From assembly GCA_019843655.1 (NCBI GenBank), contig JACDQD010000005.1:1639575-1703574 (forward strand): 64,000 nucleotides of DNA, in the 5' to 3' direction. A model generated the notes under the pieces. That model had not been told where the DNA came from, searched no databases, and saw only the letters and a list, made by a program, of their open reading frames with translations. This stretch comes from Lethocerus indicus. Lineage: Eukaryota > Arthropoda > Insecta > Hemiptera > Belostomatidae. Positions within the stretch are counted from its first letter, which is position 1. Each line of letters starts with the position of its first letter. A program made the translations under genes and the position numbers. Shown here one piece after another: positions 11,626-24,950 of this stretch.

Positions 11626-14600
11626 ATGGAGGCCGCCAAAACCTATTGGATTTTGTGTGCCATTGGATCGTATATTTCTGGTAATTGGGCCCACGGCGGC
11701 CCGAACACCCTGGAAGTGCAGGAGATCACGGCCGAGAGGTTCTTCATAGACAACATATTCGACAAGTACGGCGATAAGGGAGTCCTCACGTTCGAGGTAA
11801 AAATAAATATTTGCTTAATCAATTGATTCAAATACCGGTTAAAATCGACAATTGCGAGATATTTTGGTTGGAAAAGAACAAGTTCTATTTATTGTAATTA
11901 CTATTTTAAATGCAAATATCTGCAGCTTTTACAACACGAGAAGTGTAGAGTTATACAGATTATTAGAAAAATGTTGTACCCAACTAGATAAAAAATGTTC
12001 TAAATACTCTCTTGTTTTCTCTATATTTGCCACAACCATAGATTAAAACCGCAGTACTTGCAAAAGTAAGTGAGCTGTTACTGACAGAATAATACTAGTG
12101 AAACTCAGTCTAATCCCAGGTTAGAGGAGCGTGCGGGGGTAGCATTTTCGAGGAAATTACTGTACAAGCTTCCTGTCTATGAAGTCTAAAGTACGTTTTA
12201 TACTTTTAAAAATAGGAATTTCGGGATATTCATTATTTTTGTTAATTTAATATACCCTTATTATGGAAGTTGTGGGCTCTGAGTTTACTTGATCACCATA
12301 GTGACATAGTGGCTTGCGATATGTTTCAAGTTCTGAATATTTTATCGTAAAGAAACGTCGAACGAATTTTTAAATTTAATAACCGCGACAAAATGGTGTT
12401 GAAAATATCTTAAAATAAACCGGAAAGTGTGCGTTCGTTAAAGACAAGGCGGAAAGCGCGAAACCGTTGCAATTTGAATTTTCCAGTTAGATTATTCTGC
12501 AATTAAAAATTTGTGGACTAATTCAACAAAAGAGAGTTGTATGAAAGTCGTACAATAAGCATTTGATTTTCTCAACATTGAATCATATTCCTGGTGTGAT
12601 TTTATTTCACGCTTCTATGAAAATATTCTGAATAAATCGGTAATATTAATGTTATCTTTAAAGTCATATTTATTTCTTAAAAACGCATTTTCTAATTAAT
12701 GTCCAGAATGCCTATCTAAAAAAAAGAATGCCTCAAATAAACGCAGACTTACTGAAAACACAATATAATTTCCTCCGGTAATCATAAAATGATCATAATA
12801 TATGTAAAAAATTCCTAAATCAATATTCTATATTCTAATTTATTGGAATCTGAAGTTGTTTTTAGCAGATAAGCATGTTTGTTTTTTATTTTCACCACAA
12901 TTTCTCTGTGGCTGGTTGAAAAAGTAAACATTTACCTTTACGATAAATGAATCTATATAATTTGCTACTAAAAGTCAAATGGGAAAAGATAATTCTTGTG
13001 CACTGAAGGAGTACCTTTTACATTTAACGATTTAAAAAATGAATTCCACAACAAAAGTGGATACATTTTCTACTACACAAACCACTGTAATATTCTTCTA
13101 TGTGAAAACACATTGTTGAGAGTTTGATAAAAATTTCAGTTCGTAATTTTCCACATATTGTTGGTTGTTACATATAAATTAATTTAAGACTTTAAGACAA
13201 TTTTAAATAAATAAATTACATTTCAAACTTTGGATTTCATTATTTCAGAAACCTACAGAAAATAATAATTTTACTATGAATAGTGAAATAATTTGTAACA
13301 TTTTTCATGTAACATTAAATTAAACTGGGAGCTCTCCAAGAGAATAGTCAGAAAGTCAATATTGATCTATGTGATTACCAGTATGAGAGTTCATTGATTC
13401 TTAAATAGATAAATCTTTACAGTTTTTAAAAATAGATTGCTATTGTCAATATATCCTTATATATTTGAAAGTAAATATTTTCAATTAGAATTTAAGTAAA
13501 AATATAAATACCTATAAATAGAAAGATTATAAGTCTGTCTTGGTGCCTAATAATAGAGGGAAAAACATAGAAACAGTAATCTAAAATTAGAGTAGGAAAT
13601 ACAAATTTAAAATGTTTTATAATTGGACTACTAAATTATGTTGAAGAAATAATAATGAGTTTCAGGATAAAATGCTTCCTTGTAATTTAAAACAAAGTAA
13701 CATGTCCTAAAACTTCATAATTTTATTATTCCTTAAATCATATTGACTAAAACTCTCTTTACCTTATTATTGATGCATTCAGCTCCAGTAGGGCCATATT
13801 ATTTTGGATGATATGTACTGCAAGTCATAGTAACACCTTTCAGCTGAAATATAAAGGAACATATCAGAAATATTTATAAGTAAGCCTAAATAATGGATTG
13901 CATTGATAGATTATATCTGCTGAAATTCATAAGTATATATCAAAAATACATAATATTATAATATTTTTATATAAATATTGTCTAATATTTATATAAATAT
14001 TATGTCTAATATTTCTTATGCAATAATATAAAAGTTGTTTTAAGAGCAACTCTTAAAATTTCTTGGCAATCCTTAAAGTTTTAGTTTCTCTAGTAAATAC
14101 TGAGACATACTGAAATAATTTCTTAACTGAACATTTAATTGGACATTTAATGAGGATGCAGTAATAACAAGAGGATAAAATGAATAACGTTAAATTAATG
14201 CAAATTACATGATACTTCACTGAGATTATAATTTCAGTTCCAACTTATTTAATGTTGGCAGACATAAAGAGGAAACAAATTAAACTGGTAGTATATAATG
14301 CAAATACAAATACTTTACTTTCTTACAATATATATAGTACATTGTAGACGATATACAAATGTTGTTTGATATATTTTTGGTCTTTCCACTCTTACATGCC
14401 ATGAGTATTAAGAGTAAATATACTGGTACCATAGTGTTCACCATGTTGTTCTGGTAATTGGAAAAGTTACATAATAAAAACTGGAGAATTAATAGCATAA
14501 TTTTAATACTTTCATTCAGGGTAAAAGGTTTTGAATTCACCCAAGTATGGTAGTTTTTTCAGAGCAGCTTATGAAAATCAGATTTGACTTATTGGAAATG

Positions 14601-17600
14601 ATAGAAAATGGAAGAATGGCCAGATGTGTTCATTTTGTCATTATAAATGGATACTATTTTCCTTTTAGACACAAATTAGATGATAAGAATAGTCTGTTTA
14701 TAACAAAAAAAAACAAGGAAGGGAGTGTGTAATTACAGAAGGAATGATTAATGCTAGTTGTTAATAACATATTCTCAAGTTATTCAATTTTTATTCTAAC
14801 ACTTCAGGTAGGAAATGTAATGCAAAATAAAACATTAATTTCTAAATAATACTATCTTTTCAATTGCAAATATTTCAGTTATCTTCTTGCATAGTAGTAT
14901 TGCCTGAATACTAACACTAAAAACTAACCTTTCTCACAATGGTTCATGTTCTTCGACGAAAAATGGTTAACATCTGTATGTTTTGATACGAATCCGCAAA
15001 GATTTGAAGCATAAAATATTGCGTTTTTGTAGTTTCGTTTTCTTACTACGCTTTATAAAATGAAAATTCGGGAAATAAGAAATTAATTTGAAAATTACAA
15101 CTCGACTGCCGAACCGGACACGACGCCATTACCGAGGGTATTAGGAGAACTGAACGGGCAAAGAGGTTTTATAACCAGAACAGGGCTTCCTCCGATGAGA
15201 GTTATATGTTGATTAAACATTATTTTTCGTCTGGTGCCCCATTCAATTTGATTAGAGAAAAATTCTGAATTTTCAACGGGTAATTTTCAATCACTTATTG
15301 AACGCTGAAATTCATTCAAGTGCTAGCGGAGTCGTCGACATTTCACCTCGAGTGTAGCGATTTTCCAAATACATCGGACACGTTGGACACTTTTACAATT
15401 TCACTTTGTACTTTTTTAAAGCCACGTCGGAACAGAAACCAAACGAACTCCGGTAAAATCTCCGGTGTTTCTTCGGCCTAACGAGCGAGGTAAACAAACT
15501 CGTATATTTATCCGAAAAGATATTTATGAACAATACCTCCAAGCCGGAATATAACTTTTTCATTCGACTTTTTCTTTCAATTCGAAAATATTTCGGTGAA
15601 TAAAATGGGCTATATGACAAAATAGAACATCCATTCCTGTAATATGAATAAAGAGCGTAGTGAATTCTTCATTAATCGAAATTGAGTAGAACTGTTCATT
15701 GTAATTAAAATAATAGTCGAAATGATTTACCGCAAATTTTATCAAATGGTATTAACGTTCTAAATGGATTATTTTTTTGAATATACGAGCAAAGCTTAAA
15801 ACTGTTGTATTAACCTGTAGTTGTGCAAGAACGAATGTATAGTGTCAAACGTTGCATCAATCACGCGGATATGTTATACTTATAAATATCAATATCGGAT
15901 TTATGAAACATCGATTCTCGATGGAAACGTCCTATCATCAGAATGTGACCGACTGACATTGCGGAAAATGACATCACGCAAAAGATTCATCGTTGCATAA
16001 TCGATTCTCACGCAACCGGTTACACAATATATGGTTTTGTGCAATAACGAAGCCCGGCACCGGTATGAATCTCGAACGGCCAAGATGTCCACAAATCTAC
16101 ATCCGATCGCGGAGACGGGGAAGCATAATTATTAGTTTAATAATGCAGGATTTTCATTAGTCATTACAGCCGAGACTGGGGAATAGACAATGCTGTTTAA
16201 ATCTCTTATCGTTTACGCTATTGATGAAGCATTTCTCGTCCCCTTTCCTTCGATATAATCAATTTAGTATGAACACTTTAGCCCGTAAGTTAGTTGTAAG
16301 TAGATGAAGCCCAAAACTAGCCATAAGCTGCCTATTATTGCTGCGCATTATTTTTGCATCAATCTAATATATATGTCGCCTGTTCCTTGTGCCGTAAACT
16401 ATTTCATTAAACTTTATATAATACAGGTAAAATCAAGCCTAGTTGAATATAATTAACCCGGCGATTTCATGTCAGGCGGCGGTCCCACAAAGAATCTATC
16501 TGTATAATTAATTGGTCTTGTCATGTAACGCCTGAGTACGCCAGTAGGCGAGATGCCAAAAGAATGGAATGAATAATCCGATCGTCCCATCGCTGGTACC
16601 TCACTGTATTCGATTAGAAGTCTTGGCGATTTAAATAAAATGATTTAAATCCTCATTATTTATGGTCAGTCCTAGACATAAAGATGCTTAATTACAATTC
16701 ATGTTTGCCGGCTGAAATGAGACTGACAAGACAATAAAGCTGAAATAAGACAATATGAAATTTATAATGCCCAGGAAAGAACAGGAGCTCCGGACCTGGT
16801 TTTTATCACGTGTTCACACGTTTAGCGTTTGGAAAACTCACGGAAAAAAATAGGTTGTTTTTCTGAGGAATATTTCATTATCATTTTCCTAATGTTCTCT
16901 ATTCGGGACAATTTCTTTTGAATATACGTACATGTCCGGTTACATGTTGCATAACAGAAAGAATAATCTGACATATACCTATTCGTTTTTGGAACTTCGA
17001 TTTCCATTAAAATTGTACAAAACGATGCAGTTGATCAGATAAAAATCCACGAATTTTTTTAATTAAATTTTTCCCTTATTTTCCAGGGCTTCGAACACCT
17101 GCTGGAAAATCTGGGTTTGGGCAACCTGAGTTTCGAAAAGGACCACACGGTGATGGTCCACAAGACGCCGGACGGTCGTTTCAAAGAGGTCCACGACATA
17201 CTCGAACTGCACACCCACAATCATACCAGGAGGAACGCCAGGAGTATCAAACCGCTCCCAGGTATGTAAAGTATCTGTACATCACCCGCTACTAAGTAAG
17301 TACTCATTCGAATAGTACGCTTTCTAAGCCCGATCTAAGCCTAACGTTACCAAAACTATAGGTTTGTGGTGTTTCCGTCTCCTCTCGCCGGTTTGGTCTT
17401 TTGCTAGACCGGTTTCGGCTGCTCGCCATCTTCAGTAGCGGTGTACACCGCAACCGATACCGGTCTAGCAAAAGACCCCACATTTATGTTTACAAGAAAC
17501 GGTTACAGTAGCGGTGTGTTACTCACTTTTGGCACTTTGGATGTTTTTCGGGCATCCTCACTGCCCACTGTCACTGTCACTTGTACTGTCCAAAGTGCCA

Positions 17601-19460
17601 ACAGTGACTAACACCGCTACTGAAGATGGCGAGCAGGGTGAAACCGGTCTAGCAAAAGACCGAACCGGCGAAAGGAGACAGAAACGGGACACAAACCTAC
17701 GGTATTCCAACCCCTCGCAGACCATAAAACAGATATGTTAAAAAAATTACCGAAACCAGTTAAGGGCTCTAGTGAAAAAGGGAGAGACAAGAAACAGTTA
17801 TGATAGTGTTATTCCGAAGCATTTTCAATATATTTAACGTTTTAAAGGTTCATTTCATTTAACGTGTACATAAATTTAATTTCTAAATTAACCTTAAATA
17901 TCACTAAATATCTTCCGGTGGCATCGCCTTGAGGTACCTTCAGGTATATGGAGAACCTCAAGTTCGGACGGAACCGGTAAGAGTTCCGAAACTTCCGAAG
18001 TAGACAACATCCGAGATGAAGGGGCAGACACCCTTCCACCGGAGGAGATTGTCGATTATAAATACTGAAAGGATAATTAGAGTGTATTACCTTTCCTGTA
18101 GGATAAATTCCTTTTATTGCCGGCTGAGTCCATTAATATTTTGTATCAAGGTCGGAGGGCGCAGTGTTTGACTCCTCAGGAGGTGTTGGCCGCCTACGGC
18201 TTCGAGCCCAACCACGAGCTGGTCCTGTCGCCGGTCGGTTTTGTCCATCTCTGTCCGGCCATAGTACACCAACTGGACGAGAAGGTCTGCGCTAAGCCGG
18301 CGCCCAAACTTCACGACCATCGCAAGCCGCCGGGACAGAACAAGAACACGGAGTCCGGTAAGCCTGAGACAACGAGAGAGGTTCTCCTGTTGAACTATAA
18401 AAATCCCAGAGTTTTATCCACAACCGCCGACATATTCGAATAGTACCATTACCGAAATCGATAACACTGAATATTAGGCGGTCGACGTCGGGACTAAATA
18501 ATAACGTACGAGGTAAAATCCAAAATAATAAAATACCAACTCGGAATATACTAAATAAAATCTTTCAGTTTATTTTTTTGTATGGCACAATTGGCAACCC
18601 TCTATGGGCCCGTGTAACTTTCAGGTCACATTTCAATTCATCGAGATTTATCAAATAATTATAGTTTTTCGTGAGATGGCTCATAAACCAATATCAATAT
18701 CAATTTTCTCATTCGTATATATGTTTATAATTGCTGATTTTTCGTCCCCAATTTTTTGGATTTAATTCGGCCCATAGTTAAAGTAATTGAAAGTCAGCGG
18801 AAACTGTTATTACTAAAAAATTGTTAAACCGAGGATTTATCAGTTAACTCAACTCGCTATGAAGTCATCTATGTTGTTATAATTGGTCGTCAATAATTCT
18901 TCAGATTTCAGCTGGGAATAAATATTCCATATTTATATTCAAACCTTCTTCTCAATTTGACTTTCTTTTAATCGTTTTTTATATTTCCGCCCGTTTCCTT
19001 CCAGCCGTTTGGTTATACGGCAGCGTGAGCATCCTGGTGATCAGCGTGTGCGGCCTCCTCGGCGTCTGCCTTGTGCCCCTCCTGGACAAGCACCTGTTCA
19101 ACCACCTGCTCAGCACCCTGGTCGCCGTCGCCGTCGGGACGCTCTGCGGCGACGCTTTACTCCACCTGTTACCGCACGTCAGTATTTGACTAATTAGTCG
19201 GGGAGGGGGGGATGTTGCACTTGGCACATCCTGATGATTAAATTACGGGCAAGTTCTTGAGCAGAGTCTCTGGAGAGAGGAAAAAATTACTCAGGTTCGG
19301 TGGCCAAAAGAGCAAATTTGCTCCCTAAAGTAAATAAACAATAGATAGATAAGCGAACAAATATATCTTGATAAATCTATTTTTTATTTCAATTGTTATT
19401 AACTTCCGCCTAACTTACTAGGGTCAAGCATAATTCTGTGGGAAGAACCCCGATTAGCAG

Positions 19461-19513
<53 letters not shown>

Positions 19514-22431
19514 CTTAACACGTTATTAACTACCTTTATGACTTAAAATCTCACTTGGACTGTTTTCAGGCCTTCGCGTCCGAAGATCAGGACCACACGT
19601 TGACAGTGTTCAAGAGTTCAGCGGCGTTCATGACCCTGATGGCTTTCTTCCTCCTCGAAGCCTTCATCCATAGTGGTCACAGTCACGGCCACACTCACAG
19701 TCACAGTCATGTGAGTAGTGATACCTGCCACAAGTCTTGTCTCAATACATATATAATAATAGATTCTAAATCAAAATATTTATAATAAATATTTTCCGTT
19801 ACAGTCGTCCGATAAGGAACTGAAAGAGAAAGAATACACTATGGTACCGACCGACATTTCAGGTCAGTACTAAATAACGCTGAATAATAAATATCTATTA
19901 AAAGCTATATTTAAAAACAAATTAATGAACCGTAATCAGTTACCGGCATATCAGAGTGCATCGTATGTCAATAAGGGTAAAGAGAGTGACCGTGCAAAAA
20001 TTTCTCGACTCAGGTCTCAATCATATTTGCAGAATTTATAAACAATATTTTCTGATAATATTTGTGAGATACCAAAACATATTGGATTGGATTTATTTTA
20101 TCCAATTGACCGTGTTTAAGAGTTCTTTGTTTTATACTGTTCATTTTTCTGTTAATACTCTTCTCATGGATTTACGAGCTGTAATACATATATCTAGTTT
20201 AAGCAGATCTTATAACGAGTGCCTGCGCGTTTATGCCTTATTATAATTGTATTGTACAATAATAATAATAATTGATTCTCCATTCTGGTCGGCATTTGCG
20301 AGAGATCTGCTCTCCCTTCCCGCAGAATAATCTCAAATGATCGAAGTGATCTCTTAACAGCTTCTCGGGTTCAAAGAGGGTTGCGACGCCCACCACCGAC
20401 ACGAGGTCTCTTCTGGCCTCATCATTAAGTAGGCAGTTTAATTGTATTGTACAACTAAAAGCTGTATTATTATTCTTTCTAGTTCTGAAAGATGTGGAGG
20501 AACGATTCAGTTCAGAACGAAAGGTTGATGAACCAATCGCCAGGGGGTAGTATTGAGAGCACAATGGAGAATCAAATAAAAAAAAATAAATTAACCCTTC
20601 ATTGCCGGGGGAAGCCCTGCCAACCTTGGTTCCTCCCACAGTATTACGTGAAATTAGCTATCGATGATTGTTATTTTGGTTTTTAGTTAGTGAAAAGCTG
20701 AAGGGCGAAGGGCTGGCCATAGAGGACAAGGAAGCAGCAAGCGGAAAGAGCAACCTGAGCATCAACGGAAGGAAAGTGGTGGTGGGGCGTCTTGTCGCCA
20801 TCGGGGACGCCCTCCACAACCTGACTGACGGCCTCGCCGTCGGAGCCGCCTTCAGGGCAGATCTCACCTCGGGACTGGCCACAGCCCTAGCCGTACTCAC
20901 CCACGAACTACCCCACGAACTAGGTACGCGATGGACACAAAAAATAAAGTCCACAAGTCAGTTAGGAAATACCCGTTTTGTGGTATGCGAGGTGTAGGAA
21001 TACCGCAGATTTCGCGTTCTTCTATCTCTCGGTCTACCTTTCGCTCCCACCCAACAGCAGATTCGCTATCTTGGGCTCCACCTCGACAAACGACTCACGT
21101 AGAATCCCCACACCCGACTCAAAAGAATCGACTTAAACAGAAAATTAGGACTCTTAAGGCCATTACTAAAACGGACATCGAAATTGACCTTAAGTAACAA
21201 ACTGACAATATACAAAGCAATACTCAAACCGACATGGACATACGGTATTGAGCTATGGGGTTCCACCGAGACATCCAACATCGCTCGCGTCCAGAGATTC
21301 CAATCAAAAGTCTTTCGCACCATCCTTAATATTCCCCCCGGTATGTTTCTAACCACACAATCCACCATGACCACAACACAACGCCAGTCGACGAAGTCAC
21401 AAAATCTCAGTTCCCGAAGTTCTATTCCCGCCTTTCTCCTCATCCTAATCCACTCGTTTAGTCCCTTTCCTCTTTTACCTATCCACTAACCACACCACGA
21501 CGGCTTAAACGCCGCTGGCTTAGAGATCTTAACCCTTAGACTAAGCCTTCGGATGCCTGAGGGGGGACATCCTGTATCTCACTTGTACTGTACTCGACAG
21601 TGCAATTCAGTTCAATTTCGGTTACTTTCAAAGATGAAACTAAGGATTCGACAATTGGCAGGTGACTTCGCCGTACTGCTGAAGAGCGGCATGCCTGTCC
21701 GCCACGCGATCTACTACAACCTGGTGTCTTCAGTAGTCAGCTACATCGGCATGGCCGCCGGGGTCTACCTGGGCCACTTCAGCTCGGCCTCCCACTGGAT
21801 ATACGCCGTCACGGCGGGATCCTTCCTCTACATCGCACTCGCCGATCTCGTAAGTAGAACATACCGAGATGATTTCGCGTTTAATCCAGAGGTATAGCGC
21901 TCGAGATGGGTATTGAATTCCGGCTCTCGTGAATCTCTGATAGTTATCGAAACTTATACCGCGCATTCCGAGGAATGTGCAGAAAACATATCGCGCATTA
22001 CTTCAAAACGCACAAATCTAGTAATTCCTGTAACACCTACCCACAGTTTAACATCCGGAAGACGTTGAGACGATCGGTTACCGACCATATGAAACGGACG
22101 TTCAAATTCGTTCTAATAAAAATCATTTTGGCATTGTTTCGTGGTTCTTTATTTTGCGAAAACGAAAACGTCCTAAGAGTATTCCGAATATTTTTACGGG
22201 CCGTCATTTTGCCAAAACTCGCAATAACGGCTCGAGAATCCGAAAACATTCAGGGTATATATATTTATATTCATGGTTTTGCAGGTACCGGAATTGCACA
22301 GGTACAGGAGCGAAAGCGGCAAAGGCCTGAGCTCCACGATGCTCCAGATGATGGGCACGTTCATCGGCGGTTCGATAATGTTCCTCATAGCCGTTTACGA
22401 GGACGACCTGTACGAGCTGTTCGACAGCTAA
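11626..22431 (+). CDS. ZIP-family (SLC39, LIV-1 subfamily) zinc transporter
   Basis: A membrane importer that moves Zn2+ (possibly other divalent metals) into the cytosol. Coding exons: 11626-11796, 17087-17261, 18151-18357, 19005-19177, 19570-19710, 19805-19862, 20687-20923, 21662-21849, 22285-22431; about 498 aa, all phases agree. Residues 1-24 look like a signal peptide. The ectodomain carries [10 protein letters not shown], equivalent to the PAL motif of LIV-1 ectodomains. First membrane helices are in exon 4 (ending [10 protein letters not shown]), a His-rich loop [12 protein letters not shown] in exon 5. The metal site is HNLTDG (H352, N353, D356) and HELPHELGD (H381, E382, H385). The C-terminus is short and acidic. 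HELPHELGD fits ZIP4/5/6/10/12 rather than ZIP8/14, whose motif starts with Glu. The short ectodomain argues against the fear-of-intimacy type and for a Zip71B/ZIP4/5/12-like member. Exon 3 could instead start at 18102, but that join creates a stop. Confidence 0.93.
11797..17086 (+). other. Intron 1 of the zinc transporter
   Basis: A 5.3-kb, very AT-rich intron with a GTAAAA donor and a TTTTCCAG acceptor. No open frame has protein-like composition and no transposon family found elsewhere in the window was recognised in it, which is notable because most other long introns here are full of repeats. Confidence 0.8.
17357..17745. mobile_element. FB1 foldback element, rearranged, in transporter intron 2
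   Basis: The tail is on the right (CTCGCAGACCATAAAACAG). It is flanked by GTTACCAAAAC (17346-17356) and ATTACCGAAAC (17746-17756), an imperfect 11-bp direct repeat. The left arm carries an extra short palindrome, with GACCGGTTTCGGC answered by CCGGTCTAGC near 17460, followed by a second copy of the TTTGGCACTTTGGATG block. This suggests internal rearrangement or a nested partial copy. It lies about 95 bp after the exon 2 donor. Confidence 0.85.
17935..18060 (+). repeat. Unassigned intronic repeat R, copy 1
   Basis: It shares GGAACCGGTMAGAGTTCCGA, a GACAACAYCC block and a CCCTTCYAC block, in this order, with the reverse complement of 38744-38885. The copy at 43825-43945 shares the later part. 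The class is unknown; the GC level is above the surrounding intron. Confidence 0.5.
18595..18780 (+). mobile_element. PB1 piggyBac-type MITE, degenerate copy
   Basis: It starts AACCCTCTATGGGCCCG and ends TTCGGCCCATAGTTAA. The interior matches the other PB1 copies (CACATTTCAATTYATCGAGA, then CAATATCAATATCAATTTT, then TTTATAATTGCTGATTTTTCG). The terminal TTAA is eroded on the left. Confidence 0.75.
19462..19508 (+). repeat. (TA)n microsatellite
   Basis: About 23 TA units in transporter intron 4. Confidence 0.95.
20273..20574. repeat. Possible small inverted-end insertion in transporter intron 6
   Basis: TGATTCTCCATT (20273-20284) recurs inverted as AATGGAGAATCA (20563-20574), bracketing about 280 bp that is GC-richer than the intron and open on the - strand. 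No family was recognised. It may be a MITE or an older retroelement scrap. Confidence 0.3.
20972..21020 (+). mobile_element. FB1 tail relic
   Basis: TTTTGTGGTATGCGAGGTG, an AATACCGCAGATTTCG block and TCTATCTC follow the FB1 left tail. The rest of the element is missing where the jockey fragment begins. Confidence 0.55.
21040..21590 (+). repeat. Jockey-type reverse transcriptase 3' fragment in transporter intron 7
   Basis: Across frameshifts the strand reads [15 protein letters not shown] residues, then [39 protein letters not shown] and VFRTILNIP, the classic jockey-clade region after the reverse transcriptase catalytic core. Near 21505 it reads [13 protein letters not shown], the usual ORF2 terminus. 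The 5' part is missing, typical of a truncated target-primed insertion, and it lies between transporter exons 7 and 8. Confidence 0.85.
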
Positions 22432-23770
22432 CCTGCTATTCGACTGGCTACAGGAGGAGAAAAAAAGGCAAACGACACAAATATAAAACACAGTAAAGAG
22501 AATATTGGACTTGTATTGTCTTGGATTGAGAGTTTGCAAAGATCGGGTGAAATTCTTCGTCCACTGATATGGCCAATAAATGTTTCGAATGCAGAACCAA
22601 ATTGCGTAGAAGCTAAAGACAAATTGCTACTATCAATTTACAATCGACTCAAAAAGAAAGACTTGTAAACAAGAAATTAATAACATGGAACACTAAAACT
22701 ACAAAGGAAAATTGCACTGAGAAAAAAAGAAAGAATATTAAAAGCCCGATTAATATTGACAGGAGATAATTCACAGATATTTCATCGCTTAATAGGCAAT
22801 AGGCGGTTGCGCAACTAATGTTTTCGGTAAAAACCCCCCAGAAGCGTTAGGAAATATTTTAATACGGTGCTTATGGCCAAACCTTCCTTCTTGCAGAGAA
22901 GGCGTAACGTTACAAAATAGATTGTTACAAGTTATGAAAAGCCAGAATTTTCGACGAATGTAATTAAAAAAACGCTTCACAATTCAAGTGAGCTATATTT
23001 GCTAACGCGCTGTAAGTAACCTTAAGTAAAAAGAAAAAGTAGAACTTGTACAATGTTAATTATGTGATTATGTATTTTATTGTTAATTATTTTTGTATTA
23101 TTTTTTTGAACATATCAATTGTATAATTAGGTTGTAAGTTAATTTAATAAACTGTAAAATTTATTTATCTCCCAGTCTACGGCTTATTAATTGTTAATAT
23201 CCCGTCACGTATATCAGTAATTTATTCTGAATAAATGATATTGATACGTCACATATTATATTCCGAATTCTCGTTGATCAAAACAGGTAATTATGGTATA
23301 ATTGAAAATTAAAAATATTAATAGATGAACATTTAAGTGCACTCACGAGGGAATCCCAGCAGAATTGATACTCGATGTGGCTAAAAGTAATAATCGGAGA
23401 GTGAGTCACGATGTTAAATGAAATGGAAGATAACGGACGGTAATTAAGAATGATAAAACGATTGGTGGAAAACAATTGTGACATTGGAAAGTTTTCGAGA
23501 ATATACGATGACTTGTATTTCAGGTATAGGTGCTAGTTGGCAGATTCCCAATTTCTTCCAACTTGAATCCCCCCCCTAAACACACATAAGGGTCTATAAA
23601 ATAATGTGGGGCAACTTTCAATTTCGTTCCAATAAACGGTATTTGCCGTCTATTTGCCGTTTTTTGAAACCATCAATAGAGGACTTCCAAGCTTAACAGT
23701 CCAACCTCACCCTGGTACAGAACGGAAAGTTCACAGACGAATTACCCACCATCCTAATACCCCAATGGTA
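22432..23770 (+). other. Transporter 3' region and intergenic DNA
   Basis: Poly(A) signals AATAAA occur at 22575-22580 and again near 23140-23150 (TTTAATAAACTG); the true 3' end cannot be chosen from sequence. No other gene was seen. Confidence 0.5.
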
Positions 23771-24376
23771 TTGGGTTGTCCGGAAAGTTCGTGCCGATTT
23801 TCGATAGGTGGTATTAGGACGGGTCTGAATATATCGGAATGATTGAAAAGAAATGACACGCGTACATATTCTAAAAGTCAGTACTTCGGGCATATTTTGA
23901 AAAACGTTTGGTTACGATACGTTAATTTTTCTCGGTTTTATACGCCTTAGAATATGGTAACGAACAAATGGTTAAAGCTGGAGATTTCGATCTCGAAGAT
24001 CAAGAACCGGTCCGGGTAGGCCGTCCACCAGAGACGAAGATCCGATTAAAACAGTAATCGAAAATAATCCACGCTCTACAACGCGTCAATTAGCGGAAAT
24101 GGTAAATAAATCAAAATCGACGATCCACGACCATATTGTGAAGCTTGGCTATATAAGCCGTCTCGATGTGTGGGTTCCCCACGATTTAACGGAGAAAAAT
24201 CTGCTGGATCGCATTTCCATTTAGAAAACTTTGAGGTTCTGGAAGGACGGAATTTTCAAGTTGCATGAATGATGGAGAAAGGTTGTGGACCGGAATGGCG
24301 CCTATATAAGTTAATAAATGAGTACCTAAAATTTAAATTTTCCTTCAAAATCGGCACGAACTTTCCGGACAACCTA
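23771..24376 (+). mobile_element. Deleted mariner element with both inverted ends
   Basis: The left end GGGTTGTCCGGAAAGTTCGT and the right end ACGAACTTTCCGGACAACC, each continuing into GCCGATTTT, are near-perfect inverted repeats. Inside, broken frames read AGDFDLEDQEP and GRPP, then IENNPRSTTRQLAEMVNKSK, STIHDHIVKLGYISRLDVWV and PHDLTEKNLLDRIS. These are the N-terminal helix-turn-helix region and WVPH motif of a mariner transposase. The catalytic D,D34D region is absent, so it is non-autonomous. Confidence 0.92.
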
Positions 24377-24383
24377 ACACAAA

Positions 24384-24470
24384 CCCTCTACCACCTTCCG
24401 ACATCCCGAACGTTCCTTAGGGACGCCCGCAGAAAGGAACTGCGTCCACGCGATCTAAATGTTTAAGAAA
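24384..24470 (+). repeat. Jockey-type ORF2 terminus
   Basis: Downstream of the mariner end the strand carries the CCGACATCCCGAACGTTCCT block shared (inverted) with 390-605 and 29583-29765. It ends in ARRKELRPRDLNV then stop. Confidence 0.55.
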
Positions 24471-24950
24471 AATAGAGAAAAAGATAAAGGGGGTTTCTCT
24501 TCTATTATTGTGTGCTCGAAAATTTAGATTTGAGTGCGCTAATCGCGACCGCAGTTTACGACAACCCAAGACACGACTTGCAAAGAGTGTAAGAGCGGCG
24601 GCTGTGTACATTTTAAAAGTTTTAAAAGGCGATCGCTGTGTTGGCAAGCGGACAGAGGTCGGCCGTTCATATTGGACCGGCTACGGCCTTCCTTGGACGA
24701 GGATCAGGTGATTCGGTTTTGACCAATCACGGCTCCGAACCGGCTTCGAACGGAGGCGCGGCGACAAAAAATTATACACCTTTTATGCCTAGCATTGCTT
24801 ATATTATTTCGATTTTATCCGCGCTGCGCAAATAATATAACGACGACGTATAGACAATGGGTAATTTTTCGACATTCATTCATTGATAAAAGTTTCTACC
24901 GACATGTTCCACATGTTTACCTTCCTAAACGAAGGATGCTTAAGAGTACA
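24471..24950. other. Intergenic DNA, no gene seen
   Basis: A slightly GC-richer stretch at 24520-24760 is open in two frames, but no motif, repeat partner or splice context supports a gene. Confidence 0.4.

Noticed and set aside
18102..18150. Alternative transporter exon 3 start after CCTGTAG
   Set aside because: Joining exon 2 there puts a stop codon straight after the junction; the CAAG acceptor before 18151 keeps the frame.
20241..20639. 132-codon - strand ORF in transporter intron 6
   Set aside because: It contains no family motif and is open mainly over a possible small insertion; kept only as a repeat candidate.
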